Source: Firmicutes bacterium UBA6132 (GTDB taxonomy: Bacteria > Bacillota_A > Clostridia > Tissierellales > Sedimentibacteraceae). From it: a DNA stretch of 7,400 nt. The notes below the pieces were generated by a model, which was not told where the DNA came from, did not search any database, and saw nothing but the letters and a program-made list of their open reading frames with translations. Shown here in pieces: positions 1-5,044 of this stretch (the stretch's first letter is position 1; each line of letters starts with the position of its first letter). The translations under genes and the position numbers were made by a program. The DNA lies in assembly GCA_002435835.1 (NCBI GenBank), contig DIVM01000004.1, positions 1 to 7,400 on the forward strand, in the 5' to 3' direction.

Positions 1-770
1 TCATTTGTTTCAAATTCCTTCAAAAAACTTTCAAAACCATTTAATACTCTGTAATAATCTTTCTTAATTTCATGAACTTCCCTTGCTATGTTTAAAGCAT
101 CCTGATTAATATTTTTATTTTCTTTAGTGTTTTCATATAAGGAATAACTCATATTCATTACATTTTCAATGTCTTGAGTAGATTTTTTCAAATAAAAAAG
201 CTCTGCCTGTATGTTTGAAACCAATGTATTAAGCTGTATATATCTTTTTTGATGTTCTTTTTTTCTTATTATATTTTTCTGTGATTCAACTATAATATAA
301 ATTGCAAATGATACAATACTTCTTATAAATCCAATCAATACAATAAATTTAAACAAAGCACTGTTTAAATCCTGTCTTATTATAGCTTCTGTCAAATTGC
401 ACAAAACATCTATTGCAAACAATGATAATATTGTTCTTAATAAATTTTCCCTATTTTTTCTAAATGAAATAATATAAGCTGCTATTCCATAAAGCGAATA
501 ATAAACAAAAGAAGGCAGTTTAGAAATAAGTATTTCCAACATATTGTAATCAGTTGCAAAATTCTCAATTAAAAATCTTAAAACTAAAACTGAAAATCCA
601 GTATACATGGATAATTTAATTTCATTGAAATCATCAACTAACAAAAGAACTATGTTAAATGCTACAACGCCTGCAGAAAACCTAAAATTTCCGCTTAATG
701 GATAAAAATATAATTCTCCTAAAAGAGTGATTACCATAATTATAATAAAATGTTTTTTAAATTTGTCCAC
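1..770 (-). CDS. GlnK/YcbA-type membrane sensor histidine kinase, N-terminal part (runs off the left edge)
   Basis: Reading leftward from a GTG at 768-770, 256 codons stay open to the window edge, so the protein is truncated by the window and not visibly broken. GGAGGG at 775-780 supports this start. Residues 8-160 hold about six hydrophobic segments (roughly 8-25, 31-45, 56-68, 86-103, 111-126, 140-161). A charged, probably coiled-coil stretch (165-225) follows, then an H-box, REVHEIKKDYYRV, with H233 as the likely phosphorylated histidine. This H-box resembles that of Bacillus GlnK (YcbA), the glutamine-responsive kinase paired with GlnL. The ATP-binding domain would lie beyond position 1. 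The divergent gene at 1008 encodes a GlnL/YcbB-type regulator, which strongly supports a two-component pair. The signal sensed is inferred only from the family. It was found by direct translation; the GTG start and missing stop make it easy to overlook. Confidence 0.85.
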   Translation of the reverse strand, partial: MDKFKKHFIIIMVITLLGELYFYPLSGNFRFSAGVVAFNIVLLLVDDFNEIKLSMYTGFSVLVLRFLIENFATDYNMLEILISKLPSFVYYSLYGIAAYIISFRKNRENLLRTILSLFAIDVLCNLTEAIIRQDLNSALFKFIVLIGFIRSIVSFAIYIIVESQKNIIRKKEHQKRYIQLNTLVSNIQAELFYLKKSTQDIENVMNMSYSLYENTKENKNINQDALNIAREVHEIKKDYYRVLNGFESFLKEFETN

Positions 771-790
771 AATACCCTCCAAATGAAAAT

Positions 791-799
791 ATTATATCA
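791..799 (-). promoter_or_regulatory. Proximal extended -10 promoter of the sensor kinase gene
   Basis: On the minus strand this reads TGATATAAT, that is TGn directly followed by a consensus TATAAT. No good -35 box sits 16-18 bp upstream, as is acceptable for extended -10 promoters. The start of transcription would fall near 784, leaving a leader of only about 14 nt with GGAGGG at 775-780. Confidence 0.45.
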
Positions 800-803
800 T
801 AGT

Positions 804-823
804 GCAAGCCGCAATCGGCTTGC
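804..823. repeat. Perfect 8-bp palindrome with CAAT loop (REP-like hairpin)
   Basis: GCAAGCCG (804-811) and CGGCTTGC (816-823) are perfect inverted repeats with a 4-nt loop. The stem is much richer in G and C than its surroundings. No T-run follows on either strand, so it is not a standard terminator. It lies in the leader of the sensor kinase gene if the distal promoter is used. It resembles small extragenic palindromes or IS200/IS605 end hairpins, but no transposase is present. Confidence 0.7.
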
Positions 824-864
824 TTCACACCGATACAGTAGTCTTTGTTTCATTGATAGTATTT

Positions 865-873
865 ATTATATCA
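865..873 (-). promoter_or_regulatory. Distal extended -10 promoter of the sensor kinase gene
   Basis: The second copy of the 12-bp repeat gives the same minus-strand TGATATAAT. Transcription would start near 858 and place the 804-823 palindrome in an 88-nt leader. The -35 region is poor (TTATAT at 18 bp), so recognition would rely on the TGn motif. Confidence 0.4.
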
Positions 874-922
874 TATGTAAATTTAATTATATAATAAAAT
901 TAGCGTTAAATAAATAAAAAAA

Positions 923-951
923 TTGTTAATAATAATAATATATTGTATAAT
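923..951 (+). promoter_or_regulatory. SigA-type promoter of the GlnL-like regulator gene
   Basis: TTGTTA (923-928), a 17-bp spacer and a perfect TATAAT (946-951). Transcription would begin near 958 and give a leader of about 50 nt. I found no clear TTTTGT-N4-TTTTGT repeat of the kind bound by Bacillus GlnL. Confidence 0.65.
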
Positions 952-1007
952 GTTAAGGTAAATTATAATTATAACTATAGAAATATATAAATATATTGGA
1001 GGCTTAA

Positions 1008-1865
1008 TTGAAAATTTATATTATAGATGATGACATTGCTGTTGTAAAAATGCTTGAAAATATAATTGAAGATAACGATTTAGGTAAAGTATGTGGTTAT
1101 TCATTAAATGGTGATGATAGTATCGAAGAAATAAGTGCTTTGTTACCTAATATTGTTTTAATAGATTTATTAATGCCCGGCAAAGATGGCATTGCAGTAG
1201 TTAAAGAACTTTCAAGCTTAAATAGTAATTTAAATTTTATTATGATATCACAAGTTTCATCTAAAAATATTATTAGCAAAGCTTATACAGCTGGTATAGA
1301 TTTTTTTATTAATAAACCAATTAATGCCATTGAAGTAAAAACTGTAATAAATAATGTATCTGAGAAAATTAAATATAAAGAAACAATGCAAAATATTAAA
1401 AATATATTTATAAATGATTTAGAACATAGCAACAAAAATTCTCATGAAGTTTCCCAAGAAGATTCATTAAACATAAAATTGAAAAAAGTCCAACTTATTT
1501 TAAATAAATTGGGTATGACAGGAGAAAAAGGTGCAGCAGATATTATAAATATTTGCAAATTCTTAATTAAAAATAATTTAACTATGTCCGACACAACAAT
1601 GATTGAAATAGGCAGTTCATTTAATTCTAATCCTAAAAGCATGGAACAAAGAATCCGTCGTGCCATAGCAAAAGGATTAACCAATATAGCAAATTTAGGA
1701 ATTGAAGACAATATGAATGAAATTTTCATAATGTATGCAAACAGCTTATTTAATTTTGAAGAAGTTAAATCTGAAATGGATTATATAAGAGGAAAAACTA
1801 CTTATGCTGGAAAAATTAACATCCGTAAGTTTATAGATGGTTTAATTATAAATATTGATAATTAA
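1008..1865 (+). CDS. GlnL/YcbB-type response regulator
   Basis: Starts with TTG, with GGAGG at 998-1002 five bases upstream. The 285-residue protein has a receiver domain (about 1-120) with the acidic pocket D7-D9, phosphoacceptor D53 in LIDLLMPG, S81 and K103 in the INKP motif. Residues 160-280 match the C-terminal YcbB domain of Bacillus GlnL, including NPKSMEQRIRRAIAKGL and SEMDYIRGK. This domain carries the predicted DNA-binding part and is typical of regulators of glutamine use (glutaminase and glutamine transporter genes). Those targets are not in this window. The cognate kinase is divergently encoded at 770-1, whereas Bacillus subtilis has glnK and glnL side by side in one operon. The next gene follows after 37 bp without a terminator. 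The family is very likely; the glutamine role is inferred from it. Confidence 0.9.
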   Translation: MKIYIIDDDIAVVKMLENIIEDNDLGKVCGYSLNGDDSIEEISALLPNIVLIDLLMPGKDGIAVVKELSSLNSNLNFIMISQVSSKNIISKAYTAGIDFFINKPINAIEVKTVINNVSEKIKYKETMQNIKNIFINDLEHSNKNSHEVSQEDSLNIKLKKVQLILNKLGMTGEKGAADIINICKFLIKNNLTMSDTTMIEIGSSFNSNPKSMEQRIRRAIAKGLTNIANLGIEDNMNEIFIMYANSLFNFEEVKSEMDYIRGKTTYAGKINIRKFIDGLIINIDN

Positions 1866-1889
1866 AATATTATTGGGAATTATATTTTT

Positions 1890-1896
1890 GGAGGTG
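1890..1896 (+). promoter_or_regulatory. Ribosome binding site fixing the CBS gene start
   Basis: GGAGGTG at 1890-1896 stands eight bases before the ATG at 1903 when measured from GGAGG. The longer reading from 1855 would place this site inside the coding region and add 16 hydrophobic residues that are not part of the CBS fold. Confidence 0.8.
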
Positions 1897-1902
1897 AATA
1901 TT

Positions 1903-2322
1903 ATGATTCTAAAAGATATAATGACAAGTGATATAGCAAGTTTAAATTCAAGTGACTCTATTCAAAAAGCTGCCAAATTAATGGCACAATATAATATTGG
2001 TTCTGTACCAATTTGTGAAAACAAACAAGTTGTAGGTATAGTTACGGATAGGGATATTGCATTAAGATCTGTAGCAGACGGAAAAGATGTTAATCAACAA
2101 AAAGTAGGAGATATTATGACTAAAGATGTTGTAACAGGATCTCCTTCTATGAATGTTCATGAAGCAGCTAAATTAATGAGCGATAAACAAATAAGAAGAA
2201 TACCAGTTGTTCAAAATAATAGTCTTGTAGGTATGGTTTCATTAGGAGATATTTCCCTTCAACCTCAACTTCAAGACAACGCTGAAAAAGCATTATCAAA
2301 TATTTCGTTACCTTTTAAATAA
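1903..2322 (+). CDS. Two-CBS-domain protein
   Basis: 139 residues from the ATG at 1903, chosen because of the strong upstream ribosome binding site. The protein consists almost only of a CBS pair (Bateman module). CBS1 covers about 1-60 (ILKDIMTSDIASL to GIVTDRDIALRS), and CBS2 about 67-125 (VGDIMTKDVVTGSP to VGMVSLGDISLQ). Both have the usual DIMT opening and the (S/R)xPV then G(I/M)V core. Such pairs bind adenosyl ligands (AMP, ATP, SAM or, in some proteins, c-di-AMP) and modulate partners; this one has no attached enzyme or channel. It is cytoplasmic, with no signal or membrane segment. It lies 37 bp after the GlnL-like regulator and ahead of a strong terminator, so the two are probably co-transcribed. 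The ligand and partner are unknown. It resembles small stand-alone CBS proteins such as Bacillus YhcV. Confidence 0.88.
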   Translation: MILKDIMTSDIASLNSSDSIQKAAKLMAQYNIGSVPICENKQVVGIVTDRDIALRSVADGKDVNQQKVGDIMTKDVVTGSPSMNVHEAAKLMSDKQIRRIPVVQNNSLVGMVSLGDISLQPQLQDNAEKALSNISLPFK

Positions 2323-2330
2323 TATATTAT

Positions 2331-2375
2331 AAAAATGCTGTAATCCAGTTTGGGATTACAGCGTTTTTATTTTTA
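2331..2375 (+). terminator. Intrinsic terminator after the CBS gene
   Basis: GCTGTAATCC (2337-2346) pairs perfectly with GGATTACAGC (2353-2362) around a 6-nt loop. It extends through a T-G pair and five A-T pairs, and is followed by a T-rich tract. The flanking A and T runs would also allow function on the other strand. Confidence 0.9.
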
Positions 2376-2377
2376 AA

Positions 2378-2566
2378 GATTATAATGTTATGATTGCAGG
2401 TGCTTTTGATGTTCTTGAAAATAAAGTTTTTAGAATAGGTCACATGGGAGAAAATTGTAGAGAAGAAAAAGTATATATTGCTTTAAAAGCTTTGGACGCT
2501 ACCTTGAGAAAATTGAATTATAAATTAAGCTCAGAAATTCATAAAGAATTTGTTAATTTGCTTTAG
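2378..2566 (+). pseudogene. C-terminal remnant of a class V (alanine-glyoxylate / serine-pyruvate type) aminotransferase
   Basis: The frame from 2378 to the TAG at 2564-2566 gives about 62 residues that read like the tail of a PLP-dependent class V aminotransferase. It contains NVMIAGAFDVLENK, then the hallmark KVFRIGHMGENC, then a helical end (EEKVYIALKALDATLRKL). Intact enzymes are about 360-390 residues, so the PLP-binding lysine and the whole N-terminal four fifths are missing. No ribosome binding site precedes the in-frame ATG at 2390. Upstream, the frame runs into the terminator of the CBS gene, where the homology stops. There are no internal stops, so the loss may be fairly recent. It is best read as a deletion remnant; an expressed small protein is unlikely. 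The assignment rests on motif recognition. Confidence 0.75.
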
Positions 2567-2567
2567 C

Positions 2568-2596
2568 TTGACAAAAATATTTATTTAATATAAATT
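2568..2596 (+). promoter_or_regulatory. SigA-type promoter of the ABM-family gene
   Basis: A perfect TTGACA (2568-2573), a 17-bp spacer and TAAATT (2591-2596). It begins two bases after the stop codon of the aminotransferase remnant. Transcription would start near 2603, leaving a leader of about 29 nt. Confidence 0.7.
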
Positions 2597-2620
2597 ATAT
2601 TTACTAATATGTATAATTTT

Positions 2621-2626
2621 GGGAGG
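2621..2626 (+). promoter_or_regulatory. Ribosome binding site deciding between two tandem ATGs
   Basis: GGGAGG at 2621-2626 is followed by ATGATG. The first ATG (2629) is only two bases away and the second (2632) is five bases away, so 2632 is the better start. Confidence 0.65.
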
Positions 2627-2631
2627 CTATG

Positions 2632-2916
2632 ATGATAAGGTTAATATCAAAAGGTGTTTATGCTGAAGAAGATGTAGAAAAAGCAATAGAAATATTTAAA
2701 AAACTGCGAGTTGAATCTATAAAAGAAGAAGGATGTATTTCATACCAATTATGCAAAGAAATAAATGATAAAACTATTTTGACAATGGTTGAAGATTGGG
2801 ATAGCATGGAAATCATTGAAAAACATAGAAATACAGAACACTTTAAAACACTTGTTCCTGAATTAGGAAAACTTAAAAAAAGTGGAGAACTTAATTTATA
2901 CGAAATAGTATTTTAA
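2632..2916 (+). CDS. Antibiotic biosynthesis monooxygenase (ABM) domain protein, YgiN-like
   Basis: 94 residues from the favoured second ATG (95 from 2629). The layout is that of the small dimeric alpha/beta ABM fold: a short first strand, a helix with AIEIFKKLRVESIKEEGCISYQL, central strands (TILTMVEDWDS) and the typical HRNTEHFKTLVPEL helix. In this family the E-G-C/N-xx-Y/F segment and the later H-xxx-HF helix are the usual recognition marks. Members act as quinol or other cofactor-free monooxygenases, or as small heme-related enzymes, but many have no known reaction. The substrate cannot be called here. The gene stands alone, with its own strong promoter at 2568-2596 and a terminator directly after its stop. 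That suggests an independently controlled housekeeping or stress role (inference). Confidence 0.85.
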   Translation: MIRLISKGVYAEEDVEKAIEIFKKLRVESIKEEGCISYQLCKEINDKTILTMVEDWDSMEIIEKHRNTEHFKTLVPELGKLKKSGELNLYEIVF

Positions 2917-2920
2917 AGTT

Positions 2921-2945
2921 AAAAAAGAGGAAACTCTCTTTTTTT
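2921..2945 (+). terminator. Intrinsic terminator after the ABM-family gene
   Basis: A run of six A plus GAG (2921-2929) pairs with CTC plus six T (2936-2944) around the 6-nt loop GAAACT. The GC core is short, but it ends in seven T. It begins four bases after the stop codon. Confidence 0.75.
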
Positions 2946-2961
2946 ATTGAAATCCAGAAGG

Positions 2962-2991
2962 TGTCATGTTGTGCTATCTCTAAGGATGACA
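2962..2991. repeat. Weak inverted repeat in the spacer before the riboswitch
   Basis: TGTCAT (2962-2967) and ATGACA (2986-2991) are inverted repeats around an 18-nt centre. The minus strand reads TGTCATCCTTAGAG, similar to the common TGTCATCCTGAG type of intergenic palindrome in many bacteria. It may be a decayed copy. The rest of 2946-3052 shows no gene. Confidence 0.3.
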
Positions 2992-3052
2992 AAAGTTACA
3001 CGTATATTATTGATTGTAAGTTTTATATTACCTTCATTACAAGTACTTTCCA

Positions 3053-3081
3053 TTGATTTGTTATTATTTTTACACTAAACT
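3053..3081 (+). promoter_or_regulatory. Promoter of the riboswitch-controlled hydrolase gene
   Basis: TTGATT (3053-3058), a 17-bp spacer and TAAACT (3076-3081), each matching four of six SigA consensus bases. Transcription would start near 3088, exactly where the first riboswitch helix begins. Confidence 0.5.
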
Positions 3082-3085
3082 ATAT

Positions 3086-3190
3086 ATAGCCGAATCTTTA
3101 AAAAAGTACCGGGGATTATTCATCGGGGTGAAGCTTTCTTGAAAGCGGGGTACCTCTACCCTAATCCGTCAACTAACCTGGGAGGCGTAA
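3086..3190 (+). ncRNA. Cyclic di-AMP riboswitch (ydaO-yuaA class)
   Basis: The leader contains the conserved blocks of this class in the right order: GCCGAATC at the 5' edge (3089-3096), CCGGGGA (3109-3115), ATCGGGGTGAAG (3122-3133), a small variable hairpin (AAGCTTTCTTGAAAGC region, 3131-3146), GGGGTACCTCTACCC (3147-3161), and the very conserved CTAATCCGTCAACTAACCT (3161-3179). The 3' edge GGC (3184-3186) closes the first helix with GCC (3089-3091). Known members bind c-di-AMP and mostly turn off genes for wall hydrolases, osmolyte uptake and potassium transport. Here the downstream gene is a wall hydrolase, which fits. No terminator hairpin fits between the aptamer and the gene; the AAGGAGG ribosome binding site (3189-3195) follows within three bases. 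Control by hiding the ribosome binding site is therefore inferred. Confidence 0.93.
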
Positions 3191-3199
3191 GGAGGATAT

Positions 3200-4027
3200 A
3201 TGAAAAAAATAAAATGTCTAAAATCAATGGTTTTAACCACCACTCTCACACTTGGCATAAGCTTATTTAATATTGCTGATGCACAAGCAGCAACTTATAC
3301 AATAGTAAAAGGTGATACATTGTATAAAATAAGTCAAGTATTCAACACTTCAGTATCAAATTTAATGAATGATAACAACTTAGTTAGCACTACAATCAAT
3401 ATTGGACAAGAATTGAGTGTATCAAGTAAAACTCATTTAGTTCAAAAGGGTGATACTTTATATTCACTTGCTAAAAAATATGGAGTTCCTTTACAAACTT
3501 TGAGAAAAGCAAACAATATTTATACCTACTACATACGAATTGGACAAATATTGAATATACCTATTATGAACCCTTCAACAACTGCACCTGTATCAACTAC
3601 TACACCTGCACCTACAATTGCACCTACAACACCTACTGCTCCAGCTGCAGTAATTAATTATTCAGCAAGTGAATTGGACTTGCTTGCAAGATTAATTATG
3701 GCTGAAACACAGGGTGAACCATATCAAGCACAGCTTGCTGTAGGAGCTGTTGTTATAAACAGAGTTCAAAGCGGATTATTTTCAAATACAATCAGTGGAG
3801 TAATTAATCAAAATATTAATGGTTATTATCAATTTTCTCCAGTTGAAAATGGTTGGATTAACAAACCTGCCAACGATTCTTGTATAAGAGCTGCTAAAGA
3901 AGCTTTAACTGGTGTTGATCCTACAAATGGTGCGTTGTTTTATTACGACAATACCACTACGAATGCATGGATATTATCAAAACCAGTTGCCACAAATATA
4001 GGAAATATGGTATATGCATATAAATAA
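3200..4027 (+). CDS. Secreted cell-wall hydrolase: two LysM domains plus SleB-type (Hydrolase_2) domain
   Basis: 275 residues, with AAGGAGG at 3189-3195 before the ATG. A signal peptide covers 1-30 (KK start, hydrophobic core, probable cleavage after ADAQA). Two LysM peptidoglycan-binding repeats follow at about 32-75 and 77-121, each with a (V/Q)KGDTLY motif. After a Thr/Pro/Ala linker (123-152) comes the catalytic domain (155-275), which matches the SleB/CwlJ hydrolase family. LLARLIMAETQGEPY holds E169, the likely catalytic glutamate, followed by VGAVVINRV and a C-terminal GALFYYD motif. Family members cleave the peptidoglycan glycan strand as lytic transglycosylases, often at cortex during germination. 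Signal peptide, LysM domains and c-di-AMP control instead suggest vegetative wall turnover tied to turgor (inference). The gene is monocistronic, with its own promoter and terminator. Confidence 0.93.
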   Translation: MKKIKCLKSMVLTTTLTLGISLFNIADAQAATYTIVKGDTLYKISQVFNTSVSNLMNDNNLVSTTINIGQELSVSSKTHLVQKGDTLYSLAKKYGVPLQTLRKANNIYTYYIRIGQILNIPIMNPSTTAPVSTTTPAPTIAPTTPTAPAAVINYSASELDLLARLIMAETQGEPYQAQLAVGAVVINRVQSGLFSNTISGVINQNINGYYQFSPVENGWINKPANDSCIRAAKEALTGVDPTNGALFYYDNTTTNAWILSKPVATNIGNMVYAYK

Positions 4028-4056
4028 TTTGTTCATTTAAAATTAATTAATTTTTT

Positions 4057-4092
4057 ACAAAAGCAGAAGCCAAAACTTCTGCTTTTGTTTTA
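4057..4092 (+). terminator. Intrinsic terminator after the LysM-hydrolase gene
   Basis: A perfect 13-bp stem, ACAAAAGCAGAAG (4057-4069) with CTTCTGCTTTTGT (4076-4088), closes a CCAAAA loop and is followed by T residues. A T-run just before the stem on the plus strand gives A residues on the minus strand, so it acts mainly rightward. Confidence 0.92.
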
Positions 4093-4117
4093 TAAAATAT
4101 TTATTATTCCTAATGTA

Positions 4118-4146
4118 TTGTCGTTTAGAAACTAATATGTTAAAAT
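4118..4146 (+). promoter_or_regulatory. SigA-type promoter of the iron-sulfur protein gene
   Basis: TTGTCG (4118-4123), a 17-bp spacer and TAAAAT (4141-4146). Transcription would start near 4153 and give a leader of about 40 nt. Confidence 0.55.
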
Positions 4147-4192
4147 TAAATACATCTTTACAAATTAGTTAATTCATAAAAGGAGTTGTACA

Positions 4193-4942
4193 ATGGAAAG
4201 TTTAAAAGAAGAGATTGTAAAATTAATTAAAGAATCTGTATTAATGTCCGACCCAAACAATGATTTTCGAGAACCAATAGTAGGCTTTTCTTCAGCAGAT
4301 GATCCGTTATATATTAAACTAAAGGAAATCGTTGGCCCCGAAGTGCTTAGCCCTAAAGAAATTCTTCCTGAAGCATTAACTGTAATTTCATTTTTTGTTC
4401 CGTTTTCTGAACAAATTGTAGTTAGTAATCGTAAGGAAAATACTGCTTCCCATGAATGGGCAAAGTCATATTTAAATGCTAATGAACTTATAAACGAAAC
4501 TTCTGAGAAGTTAATTAATTATTTAAACGAAAAAATCATCAAAGCAACTACAATAAAATCAACACATACATATGATGAAGAAACTTTAAAATCTGCTTGG
4601 TCCCACAGGAGTGCTGCTTTTATAGCTGGTCTCGGTAAATTTGGCGTTAACAGGATGCTTATAACTAAAAAGGGTTGTGCTGGAAGATTTGGTTCAGTTA
4701 TTATATCCGAAAAAATTACTCCAGACAAAAGAACTAAAGAAGAATATTGTATGCATTATAATAATTTAAGCTGTTTAAATTGTGTATATTCCTGTCCAAC
4801 AGAAGCTCTTAAGGTTAATGGCTTTGATAAATTTAAATGCCATGATAAACTCCTTGAAAACGCTGAAGAACACAAAGACATGGGTTTATGTGATGTGTGC
4901 GGAAAATGTATTGTTTCTTGCCCACTTGATATAATTAAATAA
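4193..4942 (+). CDS. Epoxyqueuosine reductase (QueG)-related double [4Fe-4S] protein
   Basis: 249 residues, with AGGAG at 4181-4185 seven bases before the ATG. The C-terminal part holds two iron-sulfur motifs. The first is CLNCVYSCP (C194, C197, C201), with C186 in the position where this subfamily usually has its extra cysteine. The second is CDVCGKCIVSCP (C233, C236, C239, C243). Upstream, HRSAAFIAGLGKFGVNRMLIT (137-158) matches the conserved core of QueG-like proteins, where the N-terminal half forms the cobalamin-associated fold. True QueG is about 340-390 residues with a canonical CxxCxxCxxxCP in both motifs and reduces epoxyqueuosine in tRNA. This shorter form lacks the C-terminal part, so I call it a relative and not QueG. 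It is cytoplasmic, probably an oxidoreductase or electron carrier. It stands alone, and its substrate is unknown. Confidence 0.85.
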   Translation: MESLKEEIVKLIKESVLMSDPNNDFREPIVGFSSADDPLYIKLKEIVGPEVLSPKEILPEALTVISFFVPFSEQIVVSNRKENTASHEWAKSYLNANELINETSEKLINYLNEKIIKATTIKSTHTYDEETLKSAWSHRSAAFIAGLGKFGVNRMLITKKGCAGRFGSVIISEKITPDKRTKEEYCMHYNNLSCLNCVYSCPTEALKVNGFDKFKCHDKLLENAEEHKDMGLCDVCGKCIVSCPLDIIK

Positions 4943-4954
4943 ATATGTTAATTA

Positions 4955-5008
4955 AAAAATGCACTGCAAATCTATGTATATTTTACATAACATTTGCGGT
5001 GCACTTTA
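4955..5008. terminator. Bidirectional terminator between convergent genes
   Basis: TGCACTGCAAAT (4960-4971) pairs with ATTTGCGGTGCA (4992-5003) through 12 bp with one T-G pair. An inner stem, TATGTA (4973-4978) with TACATA (4984-4989), extends it. Six A at 4954-4959 give a clean T-run for leftward transcripts, and the plus side is followed by a weaker T-rich tract. It separates the convergent iron-sulfur gene and the DUF3021-like gene. Confidence 0.85.
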
Positions 5009-5044
5009 ACTTCAGCTTATTTTATTTATAATACAAAAATCGTA

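Larger units (their letters stand above)
790..875. repeat. 12-bp perfect direct repeat bracketing a 62-bp insert
   Basis: TATTATATCATA occurs exactly at 790-801 and again at 864-875. Read on the minus strand, each copy contains TGATATAAT, a perfect extended -10. The 62 bp between them hold a palindrome (804-823). The repeat could be a duplicated promoter element or the footprint of a small insertion. In such AT-rich DNA a chance origin is not excluded. Confidence 0.6.

Noticed and set aside
1097..1279. 60-codon minus-strand open frame inside the response regulator gene
   Set aside because: It lies fully antisense to a well-conserved receiver domain, has no ribosome binding site and shows no family features.
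1442..1729. 95-codon minus-strand open frame inside the response regulator gene
   Set aside because: Antisense to the conserved YcbB-type domain; its hydrophobic reading is a by-product of AT-rich codons.
1855..1902. Upstream extension of the CBS protein starting at 1855
   Set aside because: It would overlap the end of the regulator gene and translate the strong GGAGGTG site; the ATG at 1903 is properly spaced and begins the CBS domain.
3013..3043. TTGTAA / TTACAA inverted repeat before the riboswitch promoter
   Set aside because: Six-base arms with a long AT-rich centre are expected by chance here, and no known operator matches.
4519..4728. 69-codon minus-strand open frame inside the iron-sulfur protein gene
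   Set aside because: Antisense shadow without a ribosome binding site or recognisable motif.
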